From: LD21 sp963715785
GTDB lineage: Bacteria; Bacteroidota; Bacteroidia; Bacteroidales; VadinHA17
Direction of reading: 5' to 3'
Assembly (NCBI GenBank): GCA_963715785.1
Contig: OY970276.1
Span: 930,001-994,000 of the forward strand
DNA: 64,000 nucleotides
In this document: one piece after another, positions 27,193 to 36,900 of the stretch
Position numbering within the stretch: position 1 is the stretch's first letter
Layout: each line of letters opens with the position of its first letter
Program-made: the position numbers and the translations under genes
Notes under the pieces: generated by a model
The model's input: the letters and a program-made list of their open reading frames with translations, nothing else
Told to the model about the DNA's origin: nothing
Database searches by the model: none

Positions 27193-27933
27193 ATGAAAAT
27201 TGAACCAGCGATCTTAAAATACCTTAAGGGGGAAGCATTCCAGAACAACCTGAACGTTGAAATTGGAAAGGAAAAACACAAAATAATCTCACGTGAAGCA
27301 AAAATAATAGATATTGTCAGGGATAAAGACGTCATTCATATAGGCTGCTCGGACCATATTCAAATCATAAACAGTAAAATCAAAAATAATATCTGGCTGC
27401 ACAAGCTTATAACCGAGAATGCCAAAAGATGCATTGGAATTGATATTGACAGGGAGAGCATTGACTTTATTAAGAAAGAGCTGGGATACAATAATGTCTT
27501 TCACGGGAATATTCTTACCGATGAATTCAGGGAACTGACGGAAAGTAAATGGGATTATGCGGTTTTTGGCGAGATCATTGAACATCTGGATGATCCTGTG
27601 AACTTTCTTAAAGTCTTTAAAGCAAAATACGGAGAAAATGTGAGCAGGTTTATCATAACTGTTCCAAATATCTATAACAAGCGGCAGTTTATTAACATGA
27701 TGGATTACAGGGAAGTAATAAATTCAGACCATAGATTCTGGTTTACGCCTTATACCATCTCCAAAGTTCTTGTTTCTGCAGGCTACCACCCTGAAAAACT
27801 CGATTATTCAAACCTCCAGAGTCTGAGTATCTCAGATCTTGTTAAAAGAAAGATTAAAACCCTTGCAGGCATTAAGCCGTCTTACCCGTTTTACTATTTT
27901 AACACTATAATCATATCCGGTACAATAAACTGA
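27193..27933 (+). CDS. SAM-dependent methyltransferase, class I
   Basis: A 246-residue protein with a Rossmann-type methyltransferase core. Motif I-like VIHIGCSDH (about residues 49-57) and the acidic motif II-like IGIDIDRES bind SAM. FGEIIEHLDDPVNFL is the post-motif typical of Methyltransf_11/23 proteins. An N-terminal extension of about 45 residues is lysine-rich. It sits between a GT4 transferase and a flippase, so methylation of a sugar or lipid carrier in the glycan pathway is plausible but unproven. Confidence 0.78.
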   Translation: MKIEPAILKYLKGEAFQNNLNVEIGKEKHKIISREAKIIDIVRDKDVIHIGCSDHIQIINSKIKNNIWLHKLITENAKRCIGIDIDRESIDFIKKELGYNNVFHGNILTDEFRELTESKWDYAVFGEIIEHLDDPVNFLKVFKAKYGENVSRFIITVPNIYNKRQFINMMDYREVINSDHRFWFTPYTISKVLVSAGYHPEKLDYSNLQSLSISDLVKRKIKTLAGIKPSYPFYYFNTIIISGTIN

Positions 27934-27951
27934 TATCACATCAGCTCTGAA

Positions 27952-29469
27952 ATGTTAAAGTCAATTAAAATATCCTTAAAAGACACAATCATCTATGGCC
28001 TCGGGAATATTGCGGTTAAGATAGTTGGTCTATTACTGATACCTGTTTATACAAATCAGAAGTTTTTTTCGACTGATGAGTTTGGAGTTCTGGGAATCCT
28101 TGAGATCTCTGCTCTGGTATTAACATCCATGCTGGCATCGGGCCTGCCTCAGAGCCTTACAAGATGGTTCTGGGATAAAGACCATAGAGACAATCAGAAA
28201 GGAATTTTTTTTATGGCCCTCTCGACCCAGGTCAGTATCACAGCAATATTTTGCCTGGTGCTGATCCCTCTTTCAGGCTCTCTATCAGTTCTGATTTTCT
28301 CAAAGACCGACTGGGCTAATGTGATAACCCTCGTAATTCTTGCATCCGGTATTCAGTCGGTAAATAATATCATCAATACACTGATGCGGCTGCAATCACG
28401 CTCGGTGCTCTATTCAATTACGAACCTGCTTAAACTGGTAATTGTGCTGTCACTCACCCTGTATTTTATCCTTTCAAAAAAGATGGGACTTGAAGGGATT
28501 TATCTGGCGCAGGTAATCGGCAATTCTATTACTGTACTTGTTCTTATTGGCTACACTTTAAAAAATTCCAGGATATTTTTTAATATAGGAATTTTCAGAT
28601 CAATGAGTGTATATGGATTTCCTTTGCTGCTCGCTAATATATCAGCAGCCCTCCTTGCCGTCATAGACCGGTTTTCGCTTAATTCCCTTACAGTACTTAA
28701 ATCAGTGGCGCTGTACACCCTTGCTTTTAAGATCACAAGTGTTCTGAAACTGGTTTTCGTTGATTCGATAAAACTGGCTCTCGGACCGATGATGATAAAG
28801 CGCATAGATTCCCCCGACAACAAAAGATTCTATTCAAAAGTCCTCCTCTATTCGTCATATATTGTAATGATTGGGATAGTTGGGATTTCGCTGTTCTCAT
28901 TTGAAATTATTAAAGTCGTCGCAACTTCAAAGGCATATTGGGATGCAGTTATTATCGTCCCTATACTATCTCTTTCAATATTCTTTGCCAACATGAAGGA
29001 AGTTACTGTATATGGGTTGCATATAGCAAAAAAAACGAGGATCATTGGGGTGATAGTTGTTTTCTCAACAATCCTTAGTCTTGCACTTAATTTTCTGTTG
29101 ATACCGGTATGGGACATAACAGGTGCTGCAATTGCTACCCTGTTGTCGCAGTTCATCTATTGGTATGCATGCTACTTTTATTCTCAGAAGGTCTTTTATG
29201 TGCCTTATGAGATTGGCAAAATTGTAATAATGCTTGTAACGGGCTCAGTGTTGTCTTTTTCCAGTTTGTTCATAAATGGTCTTGATGTTATGCCCAGGCT
29301 GATAATTAAGACAGCCTGCTTTGTAAGCTTCCCTTTTATCCTTTACCTGTTTAATTTTTATGAGCCGGTTGAGTTAAAATCAATAGGGGGATTTTTAAAT
29401 AAATGGTCGAAAATTAAAAACCTGAAGAGCAACCTGAATTCAATAAAAGGGATTTCTGATAATGAATAA
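27952..29469 (+). CDS. Oligosaccharide flippase (Wzx-like, MOP superfamily)
   Basis: A 505-residue polytopic membrane protein with about 12-14 hydrophobic helices. The start (IIYGLGNIAVKIVGLLLIPVY) is characteristic of polysaccharide-biosynthesis flippases of the MOP superfamily. The C-terminal half has the usual second six-helix bundle (ITGAAIATLLSQFIYW). It would move undecaprenyl-linked oligosaccharide across the inner membrane. The 3' neighbour is the YfhO-family protein and the 5' neighbours are glycosyltransferases. No polymerase (Wzy) was recognised next to it. Confidence 0.88.
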   Translation: MLKSIKISLKDTIIYGLGNIAVKIVGLLLIPVYTNQKFFSTDEFGVLGILEISALVLTSMLASGLPQSLTRWFWDKDHRDNQKGIFFMALSTQVSITAIFCLVLIPLSGSLSVLIFSKTDWANVITLVILASGIQSVNNIINTLMRLQSRSVLYSITNLLKLVIVLSLTLYFILSKKMGLEGIYLAQVIGNSITVLVLIGYTLKNSRIFFNIGIFRSMSVYGFPLLLANISAALLAVIDRFSLNSLTVLKSVALYTLAFKITSVLKLVFVDSIKLALGPMMIKRIDSPDNKRFYSKVLLYSSYIVMIGIVGISLFSFEIIKVVATSKAYWDAVIIVPILSLSIFFANMKEVTVYGLHIAKKTRIIGVIVVFSTILSLALNFLLIPVWDITGAAIATLLSQFIYWYACYFYSQKVFYVPYEIGKIVIMLVTGSVLSFSSLFINGLDVMPRLIIKTACFVSFPFILYLFNFYEPVELKSIGGFLNKWSKIKNLKSNLNSIKGISDNE

Positions 29470-29568
29470 CAGGCTTAAAATAGAAGAAGAATCCGGCTAT
29501 AAGGCTATGTCTGAGTTCATAATTATAATGAATAGATATTGTTAGTATAATTAATTCAGGTAAATACA

Positions 29569-29576
29569 TAATTTTG
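29569..29576 (+). promoter_or_regulatory. Candidate -7 element (TAATTTTG) before the YfhO-family gene
   Basis: TAATTTTG matches TAnnTTTG and lies 34 bp before the ATG at 29611 in a 141-bp gap after the flippase. A TTG at 29539-29541 is 27 bp upstream, longer than usual, so support is partial. Confidence 0.35.
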
Positions 29577-29610
29577 TAATTCCCCGGTCAGTAACATTAA
29601 TTACTTTGAA

Positions 29611-32091
29611 ATGCAAATAAATAGTAAAATCAAACCCCTGCTTCCTCACCTGGTTGCCGTAATAATATTTGTGGTTGTCTCATTCGTTTATTTTTATCCT
29701 GTGCTTGAGGGCAAAGTACTGAAAGCAAATGACTCAACTGTTTCAAAAATCAACTCGAGGGAGATCCAGGACTACCGTGAAAAAACAGGCCGGGAGGCTT
29801 TATGGACCAACTCGATATTTGGTGGAATGCCCGCTTATCTGATATCTACCAGATATCCTGGCAATCTGATTAAATATGTTGACGCATTTCTGAGAATATT
29901 TAAAATGCCTGTCTCAGTGCTTTTTATTTCTATCCTTGGATTTTATATCATGCTTCTTATTTTCGGAGTAAGTCCATGGCTGGCTATCGGAGGAGCGCTG
30001 GCTTATGGCTTCTCGTCTTTCTTCTTCCAGATCCTGGTGGCCGGACATAATACCCAGGCTATAGCCCTGGCATATATGGCGCCGATGATCGGAGGAATTT
30101 ATTACGCGTACAGGCATGATGCACTTAAAGGAGCCTTGTTTACGGCCTTTTTTGTGACTCTTGAGATACAGGCGAACCATCCGCAGATCACTTACTATGC
30201 CCTTATTTGCCTGCTTGTATTTGGAATTGTTGAATTCGTATATGCTCTGAAGAACAATTCTGTAGTAAAATTTTTAAAGACATCTGCACTGCTGGTGATC
30301 CCTTTTGTCATTGCTATCGGAATAAATTTCGGAAGCCTTTATACAACTTATGAGTATGGGAAATACTCTATCAGGGGCAAATCTGATCTTGCCACTGCAA
30401 ACGAGAATGTGACATCGGGACTTAACAAGGACTATATCACAACCTGGAGCTATGGAATTGATGAAACGTTTAATCTCCTGATTCCGAATTACAAAGGTGG
30501 ATCGAGCCGTCCCTTTGACCGCAATTCAGAAACCTTTAAGGCATTAACCCAGAACAACAATCAGGCTGCTGCAAACCAGCTTGAGAAATATTGGGGCACA
30601 CAACCCGGCACTGACGGACCTCATTATGTCGGAGCCATCGTTCTTTTCCTTTTTATACTCGGGCTTGTCCTGATTAAAGGCCCCGAAAAATGGTGGCTCC
30701 TTACAGCTACAATATTGTCAATTGTTCTTTCCTGGGGCAAGAACTTTATGCCATTGACCAACATTTTTATCGATTATTTTCCTGGTTATAATAAGTTCCG
30801 GGCAGTCACAATGACTCTTGTAATCGCAGAATTTTGCATTCCGCTGCTTGGTTTTCTGGCTTTGAGAGATATCTTCAATGGAAGTTCTACAAAAAAAGAA
30901 ATAATAAGGGGTTTGAAAATCGCAGCAGGGATAACCGGCGGGTTTATACTTCTGCTGATTATATTCCCTGGTATTGCCGGCTCATTCCTCTCGCAAAATG
31001 AGGGTGACCTTCCCGATTGGCTAAAAAGTGCCATGATAGATGACAGGAAGCTTCTTCTCAGAAGCGATGCTTTCAGATCTTTGGTATTTATATTGCTCGC
31101 AGCTGGTGTCATTGTCGGTTATATCTTTGAAAAGCTGAGAAAGGAGTACGCCTTTGCACTCATTGCAGTGCTCGTTCTCCTCGATCTCTGGACCGTCGAT
31201 AAGAGGTATCTTAATGCCGACCAGTTTGTCAGACCAGCTGTAATGCAAAAAACATTTTCACCTACTCCCGCTGATTTGTTTATTCTCAAGGATACTTCCC
31301 AGTACAGAGTGTTGAATCTTGCAACTTCTACCTTTAATGATAATTCGCCTACGTCTTATTTTCATAAATCCATGGGCGGCTATCATGGTGCAAAAATAGA
31401 GAGGTACCAGGAACTTATAGACACAAGCTTCTATCCAGGCATCAGCAGGTTTGCAACGGAAGCCGGCAAAGCAAAATCGGTTGAAGAGCTCCAGCAAATT
31501 TTTGATGATACGCCATTTCCGGCGCTGAACATGCTAAATGCAAAATACATCATCTATAATCCTGCAGCCCCTCCTCTGATAAATCCTCATGCCCTTGGAA
31601 ATGCATGGTTTGTGGAGGAACCGGTATTTGTTGAAAATGCAAACAAAGAGATCTCAATGATTAACACTTTCGATCCTTCTAAGGAGGCGATTATTTCCAC
31701 TAAATTTAAGAATGAGATCACCAAATCCTCCTACCCGGTTCAGGAAAATGAAAAGATCAGGCTCGTCTCATATGAACCTAATGAGCTTCATTATAAATAC
31801 TCAGCTCTCGGGGAAAAGCTTGTTATTTTTTCTGAAATATATTACCCGGCAGGATGGAAGTGCTATATTGACGGGAAAGAGAGCAGATATTTCCGGGCCG
31901 ATTGGCTGCTTCGTGCTATGATTGTCCCTGCAGGAGATCATGAAATAACCTTTATCTTTAAACCAGCTTCCTATTTTGTTGGGAATAAAGTGTCTCTTGC
32001 AAGCTCTGTATTGCTCATTCTGCTGTTTATTGGTTTTTATGCAGCAAAATTCAGGATGAAATCTAAGTCTGAAAAATATGGTTCATCATGA
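29611..32091 (+). CDS. YfhO-family membrane protein (probable GT-C type glycosyltransferase)
   Basis: An 826-residue protein with about 12-13 transmembrane helices and large soluble loops. The N-terminal part (LVAVIIFVVVSFVYFYP, then EIQDYREKTGREALW and IFGGMPAYLIS) is typical of Bacteroidota YfhO-family proteins. The acidic/aromatic first periplasmic loop after helix 1 is where GT-C enzymes keep catalytic acids. A C-terminal periplasmic beta-rich domain (about 655-790) is followed by one last helix. YfhO of Firmicutes adds sugars to lipoteichoic acid; the Bacteroidota members are uncharacterised. Its 3' end overlaps the next methyltransferase by 14 bp. Confidence 0.82.
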   Translation: MQINSKIKPLLPHLVAVIIFVVVSFVYFYPVLEGKVLKANDSTVSKINSREIQDYREKTGREALWTNSIFGGMPAYLISTRYPGNLIKYVDAFLRIFKMPVSVLFISILGFYIMLLIFGVSPWLAIGGALAYGFSSFFFQILVAGHNTQAIALAYMAPMIGGIYYAYRHDALKGALFTAFFVTLEIQANHPQITYYALICLLVFGIVEFVYALKNNSVVKFLKTSALLVIPFVIAIGINFGSLYTTYEYGKYSIRGKSDLATANENVTSGLNKDYITTWSYGIDETFNLLIPNYKGGSSRPFDRNSETFKALTQNNNQAAANQLEKYWGTQPGTDGPHYVGAIVLFLFILGLVLIKGPEKWWLLTATILSIVLSWGKNFMPLTNIFIDYFPGYNKFRAVTMTLVIAEFCIPLLGFLALRDIFNGSSTKKEIIRGLKIAAGITGGFILLLIIFPGIAGSFLSQNEGDLPDWLKSAMIDDRKLLLRSDAFRSLVFILLAAGVIVGYIFEKLRKEYAFALIAVLVLLDLWTVDKRYLNADQFVRPAVMQKTFSPTPADLFILKDTSQYRVLNLATSTFNDNSPTSYFHKSMGGYHGAKIERYQELIDTSFYPGISRFATEAGKAKSVEELQQIFDDTPFPALNMLNAKYIIYNPAAPPLINPHALGNAWFVEEPVFVENANKEISMINTFDPSKEAIISTKFKNEITKSSYPVQENEKIRLVSYEPNELHYKYSALGEKLVIFSEIYYPAGWKCYIDGKESRYFRADWLLRAMIVPAGDHEITFIFKPASYFVGNKVSLASSVLLILLFIGFYAAKFRMKSKSEKYGSS

Positions 32092-32974
32092 TGTCTGCCC
32101 TGATTGCTTGTCTGACAAGATCAGCTTGCTATTGTCCTGCAATGATCATTTTGCGAGCGGAATGAATTTCTCAGTCCTCAGCTGCTCAGATTGCGGATTC
32201 ACCTTTACACAGGACTATCCTGAAGAGTCTGAGATGGGCCGGTTTTATCAATCTGAGAATTATATATCTCACACCGACACCGCAATAGGATTTACAAATA
32301 AGTTGTACCGGGTGGTCAGAAGCTTTATGCTTGACCGGAAGAAAAACCTTATTAAGAAGATCACTGGCCTTAAAACCGGTAAATTGCTGGATATAGGCAG
32401 CGGTACAGGATATTTTGCAGCTAAGATGAAAAAAAACGGATGGCAGGTAAATGGTATTGAGATAAATGATATGGCTCGAGACTTCTCAATATCGAATTTT
32501 GGGCTTGATGTTTCTACACCCGACAATATAGCAGCGCTCCGTTCAGAGACATATGATTGCATTACGCTCTGGCATGTCCTTGAACATTTCCACTACCCTT
32601 TTAAATACATTTCTGAGATCTCCCGTCTGCTTAAGCCAGGAGGGTTGTGCTTAATTGCTCTCCCTAATTCAGCATCATATGATGCAATTCATTATAAGCA
32701 ATACTGGGCTGCCTGGGATGTTCCAAGGCATTTGTGGCATTTTAATCCGGATACATTCAGGAGTTTTATTGAGAAGCGGGGATTCATTCTCGAAAGTCTA
32801 CATACTCTTCCTCTTGATGTTTTTTATATTTCCCAGTTGAGTGAAAAATATAAAGGCTCAAAGTTCCACTTCCTGAAGGGCATTTTGGAAGCCTCAGGAT
32901 TTGCCTTGCTTACGGTTTTTAACAAAAAAAGAAGCAGCTCAATTATTTATATCCTGAGAAAACCCTTAGTTTAA
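32078..32974 (+). CDS. Class I SAM-dependent methyltransferase with N-terminal zinc-ribbon-like segment
   Basis: A 298-residue protein. The N terminus carries two CxxC pairs (CPDCLSD and CSDCGFTF), probably a zinc ribbon as in sugar C-methyltransferase-like proteins. The core has motif I (LLDIGSGTGYFAAKM), the acidic NGIEINDMARD and the motif ITLWHVLEHFHYPF followed by LLKPGGL. A proposed role is methylation of a glycan or lipid intermediate. It begins inside the YfhO-family gene (14-bp overlap) and ends convergently with porP (4-bp overlap of 3' ends). This closes the glycan locus. Confidence 0.83.
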   Translation: MVHHDVCPDCLSDKISLLLSCNDHFASGMNFSVLSCSDCGFTFTQDYPEESEMGRFYQSENYISHTDTAIGFTNKLYRVVRSFMLDRKKNLIKKITGLKTGKLLDIGSGTGYFAAKMKKNGWQVNGIEINDMARDFSISNFGLDVSTPDNIAALRSETYDCITLWHVLEHFHYPFKYISEISRLLKPGGLCLIALPNSASYDAIHYKQYWAAWDVPRHLWHFNPDTFRSFIEKRGFILESLHTLPLDVFYISQLSEKYKGSKFHFLKGILEASGFALLTVFNKKRSSSIIYILRKPLV

Positions 32975-33948
32975 TAACGGTCAAGCCAGCGATATCTTCG
33001 TGAATTATCGCCGAATTTAAGCGCAATAGTGATTTCATGCGTGCCGTAAGTTATGCTTTGGATTTCCTGAAGAGTATAATCATAAGCATAACCAAAAAAG
33101 ATATTCTGATATTTCACACCAATATTGGCAATGATAGCGCCGCTGGTGCGATAGGCAAGCCCGGCCCAAAAATCCTGATTATATATATATGTAGCCCCGA
33201 TATCGGCTTGCGGTTTAAACTGCTCTGACATCTTCAAAAGGAACGATGGTTGTATAATTGTCGAACTGCCCTGGCTGAAATCATATGATGCGAAAAGATA
33301 ATACTGCCTGCTCATGGTATAGTTTTTGTAAGCAGCGCTTCCGATTTTTGCAGAAGCCTCAGACAACTGATCGGCAGAAAAACCTATGCTGTATTTAGCA
33401 TTTAAAAGATAGGCGCCAAAGGTCATATCAGGTACAAAAATACCACGACGGAGATTATTATTCAGCCATGGTTCATTCGGATCTTCAAAATTAATTTGTC
33501 TTTCATCAATTTTGTAATAATACCCGGTGAAGGCAAGTCCCAAAGAAAGCTGCGTGCTCTTTTGCAGCCACATATGATATGAGTAAGCGATCTGAAAACC
33601 TGTTCTCTGCACCAATCCGTTCCTGTCGCTGAAAACATAACCACCCACACCAACTTTCCCGTCGGATTTTGGTCTGAAAACCTGCCGCTTTACCCTGGTT
33701 TGTTTGAGTATAAAGCTTTTCTTAAGCATTCTGGTCTGCCAGCTGAAAGAAAATGTCCGTGGAGCTCCGGAATATCCGACCCATTGTTCCCTGGCTGTAA
33801 GACTGACGCTTGTGTATCCGTCGCTTCCCGCTACAGCAGGATTAATAAGAAATTTATTATAGAGATACTGGCTGTACAGAGGCAATTGCTGGCTGAATGC
33901 TGCAGCTGTATTTAAGATTAAGAACGATATGATGGCCAGTTTTCTCAA
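32971..33948 (-). CDS. PorP/SprF-family type IX secretion outer-membrane protein
   Basis: A 325-residue outer-membrane beta-barrel partner for a T9SS type-B cargo. A signal peptide ends near residue 19 (LNTAAAFSQQ). The family signature follows: PLYSQYLYNKFLINPAVAG, REQWVGYSGAPRTFSF and FGYAYDYTLQ near the end. The start is TTG at 33948; there is no in-frame ATG upstream before stop codons nor in the signal sequence. It lies 20 bp after the giant adhesin gene and is surely in the same transcript. In gliding bacteria SprF is needed for surface delivery or anchoring of SprB, and this protein likely does the same for the adhesin. Confidence 0.93.
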   Translation of the reverse strand: MRKLAIISFLILNTAAAFSQQLPLYSQYLYNKFLINPAVAGSDGYTSVSLTAREQWVGYSGAPRTFSFSWQTRMLKKSFILKQTRVKRQVFRPKSDGKVGVGGYVFSDRNGLVQRTGFQIAYSYHMWLQKSTQLSLGLAFTGYYYKIDERQINFEDPNEPWLNNNLRRGIFVPDMTFGAYLLNAKYSIGFSADQLSEASAKIGSAAYKNYTMSRQYYLFASYDFSQGSSTIIQPSFLLKMSEQFKPQADIGATYIYNQDFWAGLAYRTSGAIIANIGVKYQNIFFGYAYDYTLQEIQSITYGTHEITIALKFGDNSRRYRWLDRY

Positions 33949-33968
33949 AATATCTAAAAATCTATTTT

Positions 33969-36900
33969 TTATCTTACTATGGTTACATTACCCACAATAG
34001 GCTTCGATCCGTTATGCAAGTCAATAATATAATGATAAGAATCAATAGGCAGAGACTCTCCGTTGCTTGTCCCGTCCCATGGCCGCGGATATCCTTTCTC
34101 CGATCTCCAGAGTGTTTCACCCCATCTGTTAAATATCACTACCTCCATTGAAGGATATAACTCTTTATACCCAATATTCCACACATCATTTATAAGGTCG
34201 CCATTTGGTGAAATTGCATTTGGAATTGAAAGACAAGATTCGTTTTGAGCTATAACCCTTATAGAATCTTTTACAGAGCACCCATTAAGATCGGTAACCA
34301 AAACCTTATAAAATCCTTCAGGAATGTTTGCAAGGTAACTGTTTGATGAGTTATCTGACCATCTGTAGTAATAATCATTTACTTTATAGCCGCCAGTAAC
34401 ATTTGCATCAATCCTGCCATCGGGTTTATCAGGGCATAAAGGCTGGACTATGCCGAAGGTCAGCTTCATAGAATCAGGCTGGGTTATTGTTATAGCTGCA
34501 CTGGCATGACAATTATTTGCATCGGTAATTATTACATTATAAGTTCCGGCTGGCAGGTTAGTCCTGGTTTGTCCAAAAATACCATCTGCCCATAAATAAT
34601 CGACCGTTTTTACCTGATTTGCAATAGTGATTTCAATAGAACCCGTACTCTCTCCTGCACAATTAATATTAAATCCTCCGGCTGTGCTGGACGATAAGGT
34701 ATAATTTAATTCCAATGGTCCCGGTTCGGTCATGTTAAATGTTTCTGAAGCTTTGCATTTGCTGTCATCTACAATAAGCAATTGGTATTCACCTGCTTTA
34801 AGATTTGAGATATTTTTTGTTGAAGCCGTAAATCCTTCTGGTCCTGTCCATGTGTAAATGAAAGGAGCCGAACCGGTTGTAGGATCCACATTTATGAAAC
34901 CATTTGAAAGTCCGTTACAGCTAATGTTATAGCCATTATAATCCGAAATACTCTTTGTATAATTCAGAGCCGGCGGCAGATTGACTCTTGCAGAATCTAT
35001 CCTGACACAACCGTTGGAATCTGTTATAGTTACTATGTAGGTCCCTGCTGTTAATCCGGTTATATCTTTTGTAACAGCATTATTTGACCAGAGGTATGTA
35101 TACGGAGCAATGCCGCCGGAAACAGTCATACTAATCGAACCATTGCTAAAATCAGATGATTCACAAGTAATGTCAGTGGATGTAAGCTGGGTAACAATGG
35201 CAGGCGCCTGTGTAAGAGTAATATCCCTGGTTGTGACACAATTATTCAGATCTGTCACTACCAGATGATAAGTGCCTGCAGTCAGAGAATTCTGATCTTT
35301 TTGTCCATTTACTATACCTGATCCGTCAGAAGTGCTCCAGTTGTATACGTAATTTCCAGTGCTTCCGCCTGATATTGTTATGCTTATCCAACCTGAATTA
35401 GCTCCGTTGCAGTTGATATTATAGGCTCCGTCAGTTGATTGGGATGTATTAACTGAGGCTACGGTAAGAGGTGTTGGCTCTGTGAGATGGAAAGCGGGAG
35501 CAGGAGCCAGCAGACAGCCATTCACATCGGTCACAGTACAGTTGTAATCTCCTGCTTTGAGACCGGAAATATCCTTTGTAGTGGCAGTAAACGATGAAGG
35601 ACCTGTCCAGTAAAATACATAATTACCTGAACCCCCGATAATATTTAGCGATATAGACCCGTCATTCCCTCCGTTGCAAGAAATATTATAATTTCCATCG
35701 GGTGATTTGGAAACCACGGAACCCGATAATTGCATTCCGTCAGGCTCAGTAATTACAGTGCTAAAGGTCTGCGAACAACCCAATACATCTTTTATCTCAA
35801 CGTAATAGGTCCCGGCGATCAGACTGTCAATCTGACTGTTAATAACCGGGCCGGGAATTATCCCATCCAGCGTATACCATCTGTAGGTGTATCCTCCCCT
35901 GCCTCCGGTTGGTGGCAAAACAACCCAGGCTGATCCGTCATTGTAGCCTTTGCAGGAAATATTATATCCTCCGGTTTTTAATGAATTCTGAATCCTGGCT
36001 GAAATCGGAAGCGGAACCCTGAAAACTATCCTGTTTACATTTTCACAGGAATTTACATCTCTTATAATTAAAGTATAACTTCCGGCGCCCAGGTTATTAT
36101 AATATTCATATGTTGAAGGATCTGACAGATTCAGATTATTTGTAAATACGCCGCTATACAGAGTATCATGGTCATTCTTTAATAGCCAAAAGTTATAGGG
36201 AGGAGTAATTCCTCCTGTAACTGACACAAGTATTCTTCCGTCGGTCGAACCAATACAACTAATGTTGTAATTGCCCGGGGGTATAACATCAGCAGAGATA
36301 TAAGCTCTTGCTGTAACTGGTACAATGCTGATGGAGTCTTTACGGTTGCAGCCGAGATTATCAGTTACCCTGGCTACATATTTCCCGCTCGATAGATTTT
36401 TAATTGTCAGGGAATCAACCTTGTGGTAACCAACAGGTCCATCCCATATAATATGGTAGGGATTTGCTCCTTTTGATATGATCGCCGTCAATTCTGCCAG
36501 TCCGGCACCTCCGGAACAGGTCAGAGGTTTAGTAACCAGAATGCTCTGAAGAGGACGTGCATGCACCTTTATTTCACTGGTAACTCTCCTTCCGGGGACA
36601 CAAATTGCATTGTCTACCCTTGGAGTGATATAATAATATACAGACTGAATTGTATCCGAGCTATTCTGATAAGGGAACCCAATAATATAATTCGGAATTC
36701 TGTTTATTTCGGGGGTTGTGCTTCCTGTTAATGACCCGCCACCTGTTACGCTAACATTATAATCGAATCTTATGGAACCTGAAGTCATTACTGTTGGTGT
36801 TGTCAGCTGAAGAGCAGTCGTTCCTCCTGAGCAGATTGACGAATCAGCTTTAAGATTACTGATATTCAAAGGGATCACTCTGGGTGTAGGATTTACTGTA

